Below, in pieces: positions 51,159 through 60,586 of a stretch of DNA of 64,000 nt. The notes under the pieces are model-generated. The model was given only the letters and a program-made list of their open reading frames with translations, did not search any database and was not told where the DNA came from. The stretch spans positions 1-64,000 of the forward strand of contig WGMS01000021.1 of NCBI GenBank assembly GCA_016124935.1, written 5' to 3'. The first letter of the stretch is position 1. Each line of letters begins with the position of its first letter. Made by a program: the position numbers and the translations under genes. Source of the stretch: a bacterium. GTDB lineage: Bacteria > Cyanobacteriota > Vampirovibrionia > Obscuribacterales > Obscuribacteraceae.

Positions 51159-53543
51159 TCAGGGGTTTGTTACCCGGGTGACATCCGTGGCGGGCCAGCC
51201 CTCTCGCATAGATTCGGCGGCACGCTCAATCATCGGCACCAGCTCACGCTTGGGGACTTTACCCCGGGTGCTCGAATGCATCGAGATCTGCTTGCCGCCG
51301 GCATCGAACCACTGCTTGGTGACGATCACGACAGGCAGCTGACGGATATCGCCGCCGTTAACGCTCTTGGCGGCAACCGACGGGGTTTTCGAAAGGTCGA
51401 CGATCATGAACTCGATGTCGCCCTTATACTGCCTGGCCAACTCTTCGATAACCGCCTTCTGGCTCAGCGTGCCGGCGGTGCCGTCGGTAAAGAACTCCAC
51501 CGTCACCTTGCTGTAGGCGCCGGCACGCGGTGCGTTCACCTGGCGATTCAAGAGCGGCAAACCGACGAACATGCCCAACAGCATCAAGGACACCAGGGCA
51601 AGAGGCCACCAGCGCGCTGCTTTCTGGGCATTCGAGGGCGAAGTACCAGACTTGTCTTTACTCTGCATTTTCATGCGCTGCTCATCGATAGAGCAGACGC
51701 CATCTTCGCAGTCGCATTCTGCGGCATGGGGACATTCGCAATCGCCGTCGGCACAGCCGGACTCTGCCATCTGCCGCATTCGATTCACCTCTCCGGTGTC
51801 TTCCACAGCTTCGACACCAGCGCTAGAACCAGAGCCTCCCTTGCTTGCAGGCTTGCGCCGACCGGCGAAGAGAACCAGGCCAAACAGGCTGATCACAGCC
51901 ATTATCAGGATGGTGAAAACCATGTCAATCCGCTTATACCAGCTTTCACCGGTCAGCTCGTAGAGCGCTGTGTTTTCGGCGTTGCCACCAATAAAGACAC
52001 CACGATCCGGGGTCACGGAGGTCATGGTTTTGCCATCCGGCGACAGCAACTGCTGGGCAGGATAGACCATGGACGAGACCGCATCGAGCTGATAGTGCCT
52101 GTTCAAGAGAGCCTGCCCAGCCGTGGTCGAGCCGACAACCGCAGCGCGCCCGCTCTCTTGCAGGGCGTGGACGACATACTCTGCCGTGCCCGCGGTACCG
52201 GAGTCGACGATAACCACCAGCTTGCCTTTAAATACGACCGGCACGAAGTCGGTCATCACAGTCTCGACCTTGCCGTCGCGCAGCCTTTCAATCTGCCCGG
52301 CGGCGTTTTTCGAATAGACGCTTACCGTCTCTTTGCCGGCTACCCGCTCTTTGACCCGCAAAAGCTCGCCGGGGCCATCGAAGAAAGTGGCGATCATGCG
52401 CACGGCGATGCCGATGTCCGAGCCTGAAGAGCCGCGCAGGTCGATGACACCGCCCGGGTAGTCCTGAATGAACTCTGGGTAGAAAAGCCCCAGCCTTTCT
52501 CCGTAGCCGTCAAAATCGAAAGCGGTGAACGCCATCTCGAAACGGTTGTAGGAGAGATCCTTGTCGTTGGGACCGCCGCCTCGCCCGGAGAAGGACATAT
52601 ACGCGGACCAGTCCGGCACGATGCCGGTGCGGAAGCCGATTTGAAGAAGCTCGCCATCGCGCAGGACATCGAGCTTGACCTCCATATCGGCGTAGGGCTT
52701 GCGCAGAGCGGCGACCGCCTCGTCGATGTTCATGGTCTGCGCCCCTTTGCCTTCGATGGCGATGACCACATCACCTTCTTTCAATCCGGCGGCGGCGGCG
52801 GGGCCATGGTCGTTGAGCCAGCGTACGTCAAAGACGCTATAGGGCTTATCTAGAGAAAGCTCAACCCCGATTTTTTCATCGAGATCGCGTTTGACGGCGA
52901 CGTCCAGAAGTTTGCCGTCGCGTAGCACGGTCAGGCTGACCATGCTCTGCTCCGGTCCCTGGATGGCGGCGGTCATGTCGTCGATAGAGCGCCGATAGAA
53001 ATCGACCCCTTCGACTTTCATGATCCGGTCGCCATCAAGAAGTCCGGCGTCGGCGGCGGTGGAATCCGGGATCACTTTTTCAATCAAAATCCCATCGGTG
53101 CCGACCAGATCAAGCCCCTTGAGGCTGACCCCGACACCGATATAGCCGCCCTTGCGACGAGCCGCGAAAGACTCAGTCGCTTTGCGGTCCAGGACCTTGC
53201 CCGAAGCGGCTGCCGAAAGCTCGGCAAGAGCCGCATCGAGGTCCGCCCGGGAGTTGATTTTGCCGTCGAACTTGTGCTCGAAAGCGTTGAAACCGCCGGG
53301 ACGACTCAGCAAAGTGGCGTCCATCTCGCGGTAAGCGCTGTCATAGACAGCCTGGAAGCTCTGGAAATCTGCGCTCTGGGCGTAGACATAGCCGGAGCCG
53401 CAAACACCTGTGAAAAACAGCATGAAAGCTGCGAGCGAGACTCGCATCAGGAGCAAGAGATCAGTCAACCTGTTCTCCTTTACTTTTCCGTTGCGTTTAA
53501 TTTTGGCTGAAATTCTATCGAGAAAACCGAGCCCGGCGTTCAT
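51159..53543 (-). CDS. PDZ/S41-type pseudoprotease with thioredoxin-like C-domain
   Basis: 794 residues. A membrane/signal segment (about 27-55) is followed by two PDZ domains (GVGVSLKGLDLVGTDGIL and GPAAAAGLKEGDVVIAIEG) and an S41 C-terminal-processing-peptidase fold. At the catalytic site the usual GTASASE reads GTAGTAE (G452 for Ser), and 25 residues later TFGKG reads TTAGQ (Q477 for Lys). Then come a membrane span, a Cys-rich loop (CADGDCECPHAAECDCEDG), another span and a thioredoxin-like domain without CxxC. Probably a scaffold or sensor, not an enzyme. Confidence 0.75.
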   Translation of the reverse strand: MNAGLGFLDRISAKIKRNGKVKENRLTDLLLLMRVSLAAFMLFFTGVCGSGYVYAQSADFQSFQAVYDSAYREMDATLLSRPGGFNAFEHKFDGKINSRADLDAALAELSAAASGKVLDRKATESFAARRKGGYIGVGVSLKGLDLVGTDGILIEKVIPDSTAADAGLLDGDRIMKVEGVDFYRRSIDDMTAAIQGPEQSMVSLTVLRDGKLLDVAVKRDLDEKIGVELSLDKPYSVFDVRWLNDHGPAAAAGLKEGDVVIAIEGKGAQTMNIDEAVAALRKPYADMEVKLDVLRDGELLQIGFRTGIVPDWSAYMSFSGRGGGPNDKDLSYNRFEMAFTAFDFDGYGERLGLFYPEFIQDYPGGVIDLRGSSGSDIGIAVRMIATFFDGPGELLRVKERVAGKETVSVYSKNAAGQIERLRDGKVETVMTDFVPVVFKGKLVVIVDSGTAGTAEYVVHALQESGRAAVVGSTTAGQALLNRHYQLDAVSSMVYPAQQLLSPDGKTMTSVTPDRGVFIGGNAENTALYELTGESWYKRIDMVFTILIMAVISLFGLVLFAGRRKPASKGGSGSSAGVEAVEDTGEVNRMRQMAESGCADGDCECPHAAECDCEDGVCSIDEQRMKMQSKDKSGTSPSNAQKAARWWPLALVSLMLLGMFVGLPLLNRQVNAPRAGAYSKVTVEFFTDGTAGTLSQKAVIEELARQYKGDIEFMIVDLSKTPSVAAKSVNGGDIRQLPVVIVTKQWFDAGGKQISMHSSTRGKVPKRELVPMIERAAESMREGWPATDVTRVTNP

Positions 53544-53894
53544 CGCACCACATATGGTGCAATGAAATCAAACTGGGATCAGGAAAGGATCTCTAGATGA
53601 GGGGATCAGTTTCTCGAAAAAAAAACAAAAACAGGGGTAAAAAATATTTACTTGATAGGCAAGAATTAAAACAATTAACGTGCATGTAATCTTTGAAACT
53701 AGAAAAGTAAACCGTGGCGCAACAATTCTCTTTAGCCTTGTTTTTATTAGCTTCCGCAGATCAAAGATTTTCAAAAAGGAAGCTAGCGTCAAAGATTAAT
53801 GAAACCGGAATAAAATACTTTATGCTTATTCTGAAGTTGAAAGAAAAGCCTTAACGGCAAAATCCATCCAAAGTGAAGCCCGAGGAAAGCAACC
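53544..53894. other. AT-rich intergenic region
   Basis: About 350 bases without a supportable gene, AT-rich with A tracts (53618-53630). Promoters for the divergent genes at 53543 and 53895 must lie here, but none is clear enough to place. Confidence 0.5.
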
Positions 53895-54605
53895 ATGTCC
53901 ATGCGAAAAACCAGTTACACGGTGATGGGGGTGATCATTATCCTGGTCGCCGCCGTGCTCGGCTTCCTCTGGCTGAAATCGCCGACAGCCGACGAGGCGG
54001 TGCCGCCGGATACCCCGGTTTCCTCGCCGCCCTATGAAGGCACGGACTCGCCACCATATGAAGGCACCGGTGAGCCACCGTATGAAGGCACCGGTGAGCC
54101 ACCACCGGAAGATCCGGTCGAGCCCCCGTCGGCTGAGCCGACTCCGGAACCACCTGTCGAACCGAATCCGCAACCACCCGCTGAAACTGTCAGACCGACT
54201 AGACCCGTTGACTCAGTAAAACCGAAACCTACATCTAGTAAACCGCCCGCCGAAGCAACCGCGCCGAAACCGGCACAACAACCACCTGTATCTCAAAGCC
54301 CTCAAATACCGGTAGTACAGGCGGGCACCACCGGAGGTCCGATATCCGGCAATGTGGCCGGCGACCCGATAATAGGCAATGTCACCGGCATCACCGGAGG
54401 AATGATAAACCCGAATCGTGGTGCAGGGGGAGCGAGTGGAGGCCGTGGTCCAGGTATCACCGGAAACGTCGGCGGTCCCGGCAGTACTGGTATCCCACCA
54501 GGACACAAAGCCACTCCCCTTGGTCCTCTTGGACCTCTAGGACCGCTGGGGCCAAACGGTCCCCATGGACCGGGCGGACCCAACGGCCCTGCCGGACCCA
54601 ACTAA
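53895..54605 (+). CDS. Membrane-anchored Pro/Gly-rich collagen-like protein
   Basis: 236 residues. An N-terminal anchor (residues 9-27, VMGVIIILVAAVLGFLWL) is followed by four SPPYEGTG/EPPYEGTG-type octapeptide repeats (about 43-75), a Pro/Lys-rich wall-spanning segment (to 145), a Gly/Asn/Ile-rich section, and a collagen-like tail of GPx triplets (GPLGPLGPLGPNGPHG). GAGGAAAG precedes the ATG. It appears to be an extracellular stalk or adhesive protein. Low-complexity composition makes homology-based naming unsafe. Confidence 0.75.
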   Translation: MSMRKTSYTVMGVIIILVAAVLGFLWLKSPTADEAVPPDTPVSSPPYEGTDSPPYEGTGEPPYEGTGEPPPEDPVEPPSAEPTPEPPVEPNPQPPAETVRPTRPVDSVKPKPTSSKPPAEATAPKPAQQPPVSQSPQIPVVQAGTTGGPISGNVAGDPIIGNVTGITGGMINPNRGAGGASGGRGPGITGNVGGPGSTGIPPGHKATPLGPLGPLGPLGPNGPHGPGGPNGPAGPN

Positions 54606-54756
54606 ATTCGGGATGTAAAGCCGGACGGCACAGAATTAATACACAGCCAATCTAAGAAAGGAGCCCGTTTCACGGCTTCGGTAGCCGCTTTATGAAAACC
54701 TATGAATATTGAAAAGCACTGATTGCCGCCCCGAAACCCTAGAATAGTCAACCGAT

Positions 54757-55617
54757 ATGAGTGCTATCGCTATTCTAGTAATAACAATCGCGGCCGCTAT
54801 CCATGCCAGCTGGAATGCCGTGGCCAGACGCGCCGAAGACGTGGTCTCTTTTGCCTGGCTATCCTGCCTTTATGCCACTGTCATCTTTTTGCCTTTCGCC
54901 ATCCATGTTTTCAATGAGAGCGCCTCTAATATTGACGCCTCCGCATATGGTGCTCTCTTTATCACCGTGCTCTGCACCTGTTTAGGATTTCTCGCCATTT
55001 TGCTGGGTTATAAAATAGGCGACTATTCGGTGATGTACCCTATTTCGCGCGGCACCGGTCCTTTGATAGCCACGGTGGCTGCCATTATCTTTCTCGGCGA
55101 GCGCCCCTCGGCTGCTGCTCTTGCCGGAATCGCCATGATTGTCACAGGCGTTTTTATCATCGGTGGCGGTTGGACGGCTATAAAGTCGAAACACTCTCTA
55201 AAGCCGATACTGTTCGGAATTTTAACAGGAGCGCTCATCGCCAACACCACGGTCTGGGCCAAGCATTGCATCTCGAACCACGGCATCCCCTTTCTACTGG
55301 TGGACTATGCGGCGGTGGCGGGCATGTTCCTCTTGCTCACACCCTACGCAATAGCAAAACGAGAATCGGTTATCAACGAATGGACCAAGAACAAATTCTC
55401 TGCTCTGATAGTCGGCATATGTCGCTCGCTGGCATATTTGATGGTGCTCTTCGTTCTCACCGGTAGCCAGGTATATTATGTGGCACCATTGCGAGAAATG
55501 AGCATCCTCTTTGCAACCCTTATAGGAGCACGGCTGCTAAAAGAAGGGCGGCTCAGAAAAAGACTGGCGGCAGCCCTGGTGCTTTTCGGCGGTCTGGTAT
55601 CGCTTTCGATCAACTGA
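54757..55617 (+). CDS. EamA/DMT-superfamily transporter
   Basis: 286 residues with about ten hydrophobic helices in two EamA halves. Typical features: the first-helix HASWNA motif, YPISRGTGPLIATV ending the first half, GERPS, and APLREMSILFATLIGARLLKE in the second half. The family exports amino acids, purines or other metabolites, or imports nucleotide sugars; the substrate is unknown. Transcribed alone. Confidence 0.9.
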   Translation: MSAIAILVITIAAAIHASWNAVARRAEDVVSFAWLSCLYATVIFLPFAIHVFNESASNIDASAYGALFITVLCTCLGFLAILLGYKIGDYSVMYPISRGTGPLIATVAAIIFLGERPSAAALAGIAMIVTGVFIIGGGWTAIKSKHSLKPILFGILTGALIANTTVWAKHCISNHGIPFLLVDYAAVAGMFLLLTPYAIAKRESVINEWTKNKFSALIVGICRSLAYLMVLFVLTGSQVYYVAPLREMSILFATLIGARLLKEGRLRKRLAAALVLFGGLVSLSIN

Positions 55618-56148
55618 AATTTGCCTCTATCATCGCATCAGACTTGCAAGGCCCACCAATAGCCCTCATTCTGCTGGCATTGCCAAAGCTCGCGCAAGCA
55701 CTTGACATCAGCCCCTGCGCAAGCCGGGCCAGTCAAGAACATATGATACATGTTAGAAGCAATAATTCTGGTTGCTAGAGATTGGACTTAAACGGTATAT
55801 TGAAAGTCTAGCCAAGTGAAATTGTTTCTCAAGAGAAATTCTCCACCCGCATTCTTCCATCCCCCTATCCATACTCTCACCGCGCCAATCCACTTCGGAA
55901 CTTCCGGAGCCAGAGGTGTTGCCTGTTCGAGTATGGACTGGAACAGACTGGACTGGAACGGACCTCAGTTGTTCGTGCCAACAGATCTGGGGAAATAAGA
56001 ACTCCGGCAGCTTGTCCACAGCAGGTTCTAATTGAACCTGTTTCAAAGACGATAAGCTAATGAGAGCGGTGGAGAGCTTAGCTGAATCTCTCATCCATCG
56101 GATCAACCTGTTATCCAACCCGTAATCGGGTAAGAAAGGTGAACAACT
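55618..56148 (+). other. Long, hairpin-rich leader of the peptidase gene
   Basis: 530 bases without a gene. A tandem GGACTGGAAC motif occurs near 55935-55955. Closer to the start codon are a perfect 7-bp hairpin CAGGTTC-TAATT-GAACCTG (56022-56040), a wider TGAGAG...CTCTCA stem (56061-56093) and ACCCGTAATCGGGT (56118-56131). It may be a structured regulatory leader, but I recognise no riboswitch class. Confidence 0.4.
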
Positions 56149-57957
56149 ATGGCAACTGAAACTCTGAAGACCCTCAAGCGGAGCGACGTCCCGGAAGACA
56201 TGACCTGGGACCTCTCCAAGATTTTCGCGACCGAGGCTGATTTCGAAGCGACCTTCACCGAAGTCGAGTCGCTTCTGCCCAAGATCGCCGCCTACAAGGG
56301 CAAGCTGCGCCGCTCGGCTCGGCTTCTGCTCGAAGCTCTCACCCTGCGTGATGAGATCAGTCAGAAGGTCGGCAAGCTCTACGTTTACAGCCGCATGAAC
56401 TCCGATGTCGACACGACCAACGCCCACTTCCAGGGTCTTTTCGGTCGTGTCCAGAGCCTCTACGGCAAGGTCGGCGCCTCGATGGCTTACATGAGCCCCG
56501 AGATTCTGACGATCAAGCCCGAGCGCCTCGCTTCCTTCGTCGAGAAGAACGCCGGGCTGGCGCTCTATCAGCACGAGTTCGACGAGCTTGCCCGCGAGCG
56601 TGAGCACGTGCGCTCCGACGAAGTCGAGCAGGTGCTCGCCGCTGCTTCGGAGATCTTCTCCGGACCGCGCGACATCCACACCATGTTCGACAACGCCGAC
56701 CTGCGCTTCCCGGACGTCGAGGACGAGAATGGCGTCATGACGCCGCTCACCCACGGCAACTGGTCGTCGAAGTGGCTGGACAATCCCAACCGGGAAGCCC
56801 GCCGCCGTGCCTATGACACCATGTTCGGCACGTTCAACACCTGGCGCAACACCATGGCCGCCACCTACTCGGCCCGGGTGAAGCTGGACATCTTCGGTGC
56901 CAAATCGCGCAAGTACGACAGCGCCCTGCACCAGGCTCTGGAAGGCATCAACCTGCCGGTCAGCGTCTACACCTCGCTGATTGACACGGTGCACGCCAAT
57001 CTTCCTCGCCTGCAGCGCTACCTCGACCTGCGCCGCCGGGTGCTGGGCCTGGACAAGCTGGCCTGGTACGACCTCTATGTGCCGATGGTGCCGGAGTTCG
57101 AGTACAAGATCACCTACCCTGAGGCTCAGGACAAGGTGATCGGTGCCGTCAGCGTTCTCGGCAGCGAGTATGCCGACACCCTGCGCGGCGGCTTCGACTC
57201 CCGCTGGATCGACGTCATGGAGAGCGAAGGCAAGAAGTCCGGCGCCTACAGCTGGGGCACCTACGGCACCCCGCCGTACATGCTCATGAACTGGCATGAC
57301 ACCATGGACCAGATGTTTACGCTGGCCCACGAAGCCGGACACAGCATGCACTCCTGGTTCTCGCGCAAGCATCAGCCCTATCCGTACAGCGGCTACACGC
57401 TGTTCCTGGCGGAGATCGCCTCCACCTGCAACGAGGCTCTGCTGGCGCATCACCTGCTGCAGCAGACCACGGATCCTGAGCTGCGCAAGTACATCCTGAA
57501 CCATCAGCTCGAGTCGATTCGGAGCACCCTGGTCCGCCAGACCCTCTTCGCCGAGTTCGAGATGATCGCCCACGCCGAAGCGGAAGCCGGCAAGCCGCTC
57601 ACCGCCGACGTACTCTGCGGTATTCACAAGGGGCTGAACGAGAAGTACTACGCACCCGCTGTCGAGATCGACGACAAGATCGGCATCGAGTGGGCACGGA
57701 TTCCGCACTTCTACAACAGCTTCTACGTCTACCAGTATGCCACCGGCATCAGTGCCGCGATGTCCCTGGCTCGCCAGATCATCGAGGAAGGTGAGCCGGC
57801 GGTGAAGCGCTACCTCAAGTTCCTGTCCAGCGGCAGCTCGGACTACAGCATCAACCTGCTGCGTGAGGCGGGTGTCGACCTTTCGACGCCGGCGCCGATT
57901 CAGGAAGCGTTCGACGCCTTCGAAGGCTACCTCGACCAGTACGAGGAGCTGCTCTAA
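56149..57957 (+). CDS. pepF: Oligoendopeptidase F (M3 family)
   Basis: 602 residues, the standard PepF length. The zinc site is intact: HEAGHS (H394, E395, H398) with a downstream Glu in FLAEIASTCNEALLAHHL. The characteristic N-terminal domain (VPEDMTWDLSKIFATEADFE-like) is present. It degrades peptides of roughly 7-17 residues in the cytoplasm. Strong ribosome binding site AGAAAGGTG and a GC-rich, biased codon use suggest high expression. It is followed by a strong terminator at 58098. Confidence 0.95.
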   Translation: MATETLKTLKRSDVPEDMTWDLSKIFATEADFEATFTEVESLLPKIAAYKGKLRRSARLLLEALTLRDEISQKVGKLYVYSRMNSDVDTTNAHFQGLFGRVQSLYGKVGASMAYMSPEILTIKPERLASFVEKNAGLALYQHEFDELAREREHVRSDEVEQVLAAASEIFSGPRDIHTMFDNADLRFPDVEDENGVMTPLTHGNWSSKWLDNPNREARRRAYDTMFGTFNTWRNTMAATYSARVKLDIFGAKSRKYDSALHQALEGINLPVSVYTSLIDTVHANLPRLQRYLDLRRRVLGLDKLAWYDLYVPMVPEFEYKITYPEAQDKVIGAVSVLGSEYADTLRGGFDSRWIDVMESEGKKSGAYSWGTYGTPPYMLMNWHDTMDQMFTLAHEAGHSMHSWFSRKHQPYPYSGYTLFLAEIASTCNEALLAHHLLQQTTDPELRKYILNHQLESIRSTLVRQTLFAEFEMIAHAEAEAGKPLTADVLCGIHKGLNEKYYAPAVEIDDKIGIEWARIPHFYNSFYVYQYATGISAAMSLARQIIEEGEPAVKRYLKFLSSGSSDYSINLLREAGVDLSTPAPIQEAFDAFEGYLDQYEELL

Positions 57958-58097
57958 GCGAATTGTTCACCGGCTCTCGGTGACTGCAAGCTTAGCACTC
58001 ATCAACCGGTAGGCAACGCCGAGCATTCATCGGCTGGCGGGCAACGCCTAGCATACTGACTGATTATTGAACGGTCCTGTAGCCGTTCATGATATGC

Positions 58098-58138
58098 AGG
58101 GGGGAACAGACAAACCAGTCTTGTTCTCCCCTGTTTTT
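58098..58138 (+). terminator. Rho-independent terminator after pepF
   Basis: A stem of about 12 bp (58098-58109 with 58121-58132, two imperfect pairs), followed by TGTTTTT. It lies 140 bases past the pepF stop. Confidence 0.8.
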
Positions 58139-58220
58139 CCAAAGCCATACTACTACTCTTTATAATATTTACGACAAAGAAGAAGAAAACTTCAAAAGAA
58201 CATGCTTCAAAAGAAAGCCA

Positions 58221-58250
58221 TTCCCGGCCGGCGACTTTACCAGCCGGGAA
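58221..58250 (-). terminator. Terminator of the small membrane protein gene
   Basis: Stem TTCCCGGC/GCCGGGAA with a 14-base loop, followed on the minus strand by TGGCTTTCTTTTG. It lies about 60 bases after the 58309 stop. Confidence 0.6.
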
Positions 58251-58308
58251 CGAAAGCTCAGTCAGGGCAAATTCAAAGCCCCGCTTCCACCTCTTAAGCC
58301 CTTCGACC

Positions 58309-58512
58309 TCAGAAGTCGTCGTAGCGCTTCGAGCCGCCGATCTGCTTGGGCTCCTCTTCCGGCGCCTTCTTGAAGAACGCCTTCCAGACGAAGTAGCCGA
58401 TCACACCGACGATCAGGAACCAGAAAGCCATCTTGACGAGGCTTTTCAGGAAGAAGAGCAGCAGCAGAATGCCCACCACCGCGAAGACGACTGTGCGAAT
58501 GTTGAGTGACAT
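58309..58512 (-). CDS. Small membrane protein
   Basis: 67 residues from ATG 58512 (GGAGA 8 bases upstream; the longer open frame to 58677 lacks a better start). Two hydrophobic helices (VVFAVVGILLLLFFL and MAFWFLIVGVIGYFVW) are followed by a Lys/Glu/Pro tail ending RYDDF. No family recognised. It is flanked by a terminator and probably monocistronic. Confidence 0.65.
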   Translation of the reverse strand: MSLNIRTVVFAVVGILLLLFFLKSLVKMAFWFLIVGVIGYFVWKAFFKKAPEEEPKQIGGSKRYDDF

Positions 58513-59129
58513 GGTATGTTCTCCATTCGGAGCGCTCAGCTCCGGTTCAGGTTGAACTGGGATTTCAGAGAGGCCTCGAACGCCGAAGACCACAAAGATT
58601 CCGAACAAGAAGAAGGCCAGGATAAGCGGGATGGATCCTTGCACAGTGATTACTTCTGGAAGAACTTGAACCTGCATAAAACCCGAACTCGAGCATTAAG
58701 CAAGCTACAATTCCGACAGACTCAGCCCCTTTCCTGAACGCGAGACAGCTTTCGCGGCGGCACCAGATTCGGTGACCGAAACGAAGACTTTCTGGCGAAT
58801 TACAGGATAGACAATGCTTGAGGCTGGATAATCTCTCGAAAGTGAAAAACGGAGAAGAAGTTATGGATACATAACAACCTAAAGGTTCATGATAGATAGG
58901 ACAAGCTAAGTGCCGATAGCTAAAGCATCGTTACTTTGTTTACACTTGACAAACCGCGCTAGCCTGGCCGACAGCCTTGCTGCGCCAGACTTTTCCACCT
59001 TTGCCCTTAAATTAGCCCGAACACATATAACAAGTGTTTATAATGAGAACCTGTTCGATAAGCAAGAAACAAAAAACGTAAAACGTGAAACGTGAAACGT
59101 AAAACGTGAAACTACCAAGAGAGTGAACC
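58513..59129. other. Gene-poor region with an AAAACGT/GAAACGT tandem repeat
   Basis: About 600 bases without a convincing gene. A run of 7-bp units, AAAACGT or GAAACGT, lies at about 59071-59112, directly upstream of the next gene. It could be a slippage product or an operator array. I place no promoter here. Confidence 0.5.
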
Positions 59130-59516
59130 ATGGAAGAAGAGCTGATCGGCGTCAAGATCGAGCATAACGACTACTGGGAGTGGGAAGGCTTCGACGGCAT
59201 TCTCATGGAAGATAGCTGCATCACCGAGATAAGAGTGGGTGAGAAGATTGTCTTCGTCGGCAGTTTCCAGCTCACCGATGCCCATCCTGCCTACACTGCT
59301 GGGAAAGCTTTTAAGGGCGGCCAGATAGAATTCGACAATGTCAGCGAATATGTCTGGACCGGTCAGCATGTAAAACCGCAAAGAGGCAAGTTCAAGAAGA
59401 AAAATCTGGGCGGTGTCGACGCCATGTTCTTCGAGAACGGCTGGTACTACACCCTGGGCGAATGGGGCGAGCTGCGCTTTCGGGCAGAATCGAAAGCGAT
59501 CAAAATACGCAAATAA
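59130..59516 (+). CDS. Hypothetical cytoplasmic protein
   Basis: 128 residues, acidic N-terminus and basic C-terminus, rich in Trp, Tyr and Phe; probably a compact beta fold (e.g. EKIVFVGSFQLTDAH and GWYYTLGEWGELRF). The ATG follows GAGAGTGAACC, a weak ribosome binding site. No motif known. The AAAACGT repeat array lies immediately upstream. Confidence 0.6.
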   Translation: MEEELIGVKIEHNDYWEWEGFDGILMEDSCITEIRVGEKIVFVGSFQLTDAHPAYTAGKAFKGGQIEFDNVSEYVWTGQHVKPQRGKFKKKNLGGVDAMFFENGWYYTLGEWGELRFRAESKAIKIRK

Positions 59517-59633
59517 AGACACTGCGCAGCATACCGGCCTCAACAGGGCATAAAGAAAAATACTCTTGTACTCTTGTATTCTTGAGCACAATCCGCCGAT
59601 ATCCCCTCAAAGAACCTGGCATATTCTCTCTCT

Positions 59634-60050
59634 ATGGCTTTTCTTATTCACTCAGCCGACGCCACAACCATCATGTCGCTTATCACCATGGCTCTGACCA
59701 TGCCGGATTTCGGTCTGGCGGCCTTCGTCGTGCTCTTTCTCTATCTGCATCTCAGATCCGCTCTGGCGCTCTGTCTAGACCGCAAAGGCAGCAGAATCTC
59801 CAGCGACCTTGCCTTCGGGCTGTTTGAACTTTTCGCCCTTCTCGCTGTCGCCCTCTCTCCCTTCACAACATCCATTGCCGCACCGGTTTCAATAGCGCTG
59901 GCGCTTCTTTTCGGCATTTCCACCACGGCAAAGTTTCTCTATCTGGGCGCTATGGAAAAAAGACTGGTGACCACAATAGAAGCAGCCCCTGGTTGGCCAG
60001 GCTCGCAGAGTTCGAAAGTGGACGGTGACAGCGGCAGTCGCAACTGGTAA
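59634..60050 (+). CDS. Hypothetical membrane protein
   Basis: 138 residues with about three hydrophobic helices (LAAFVVLFLYLHLRSALAL, FGLFELFALLAVAL, then APVSIALALLFGISTTA) and a polar, Ser/Gly-rich tail. No functional motif. The start is uncertain, since no clear ribosome binding site precedes ATG 59634. Confidence 0.55.
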   Translation: MAFLIHSADATTIMSLITMALTMPDFGLAAFVVLFLYLHLRSALALCLDRKGSRISSDLAFGLFELFALLAVALSPFTTSIAAPVSIALALLFGISTTAKFLYLGAMEKRLVTTIEAAPGWPGSQSSKVDGDSGSRNW

Positions 60051-60270
60051 TCGCCTGACGGATTCTGCAAATTATTTTTTTTGGAAGGCTTTCGCAAGAA
60101 TCGCCTTCCTCAATTTTCATAAAATTCACATACTATGACTGCTTATAGTATTAAAAAAGCGAGAAGAGAAGAAGACGATAAAGAGAAGAAGAATAAGTTC
60201 TCGCCAAAAAAGCAAGCAAACAGGAGCTGGTGTTTTCTTTAGTACCGGCCATGCTCGATGTCACCTCATG

Positions 60271-60320
60271 GTTGCCTATGTCTTCTCAAAGTTGCCTATG
60301 TATCCTCATGGTTGCCTATG
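60271..60320. repeat. 20-bp tandem repeat at the element edge
   Basis: GTTGCCTATG occurs at 60271, 60291 and 60311, exactly 20 bp apart; the third copy is the left end of the 157-bp element. This suggests partial duplication of the element's terminus. Confidence 0.75.
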
Positions 60321-60467
60321 TTCTGGCAACACAGGAGTTGCAGCGTAAAGTTCATGCATCAAGGAGGGAATTTCCAGAAATCAAGTATTCATAAGGCATT
60401 GCGGTTTTTGGCAAATGAGCAGACGAATCTAAAATGGCAACAAAAAAGTTGCAACGGCATAGGCAGC
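60311..60467 (+). repeat. 157-bp MITE-like element, copy 2
   Basis: Gapless match to the reverse complement of 50109-50265 (about 84 % identical). Ends GTTGCCTAT and ATAGGCAGC; mini-hairpins GCAAC-ACAGGA-GTTGC (60326-60341) and GCAAC-AAAAAA-GTTGC (60437-60452), 111 bp apart. It lies in the 600-base gene-free region 60051-60673. Confidence 0.75.
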
Positions 60468-60515
60468 ATTCGAGAGACAGGCAGCGCTAGAGAGAAATTT
60501 CGCATGAAAAGAGAA

Positions 60516-60550
60516 AGAGTGGCACAGGGCGATTTGCCCCATGCCACTCT
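60516..60550 (-). terminator. Rho-independent terminator
   Basis: A 9-bp stem, AGAGTGGCA/TGCCACTCT, extended by an inner GGGC/GCCC pair and a GATTT loop. On the minus strand it is followed by TTCTCTTTTC. It serves the gene at 60674-61288, or an extended version ending at 60582. Confidence 0.75.
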
Positions 60551-60586
60551 CTACCGAAAGCACGGAACCACTCAGGTTCTCTTATG

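Noticed and set aside
51105..52427. A 440-codon plus-strand open frame
   Set aside because: It is antisense to the PDZ/S41-like gene, which has recognisable domains over the whole stretch.
55753..57708. A 651-codon open frame on the minus strand
   Set aside because: It is the antisense of pepF. High GC and biased third positions leave the opposite frame open; its His/Val/Gly-rich sequence has no domain, while the plus strand has a complete M3 peptidase.
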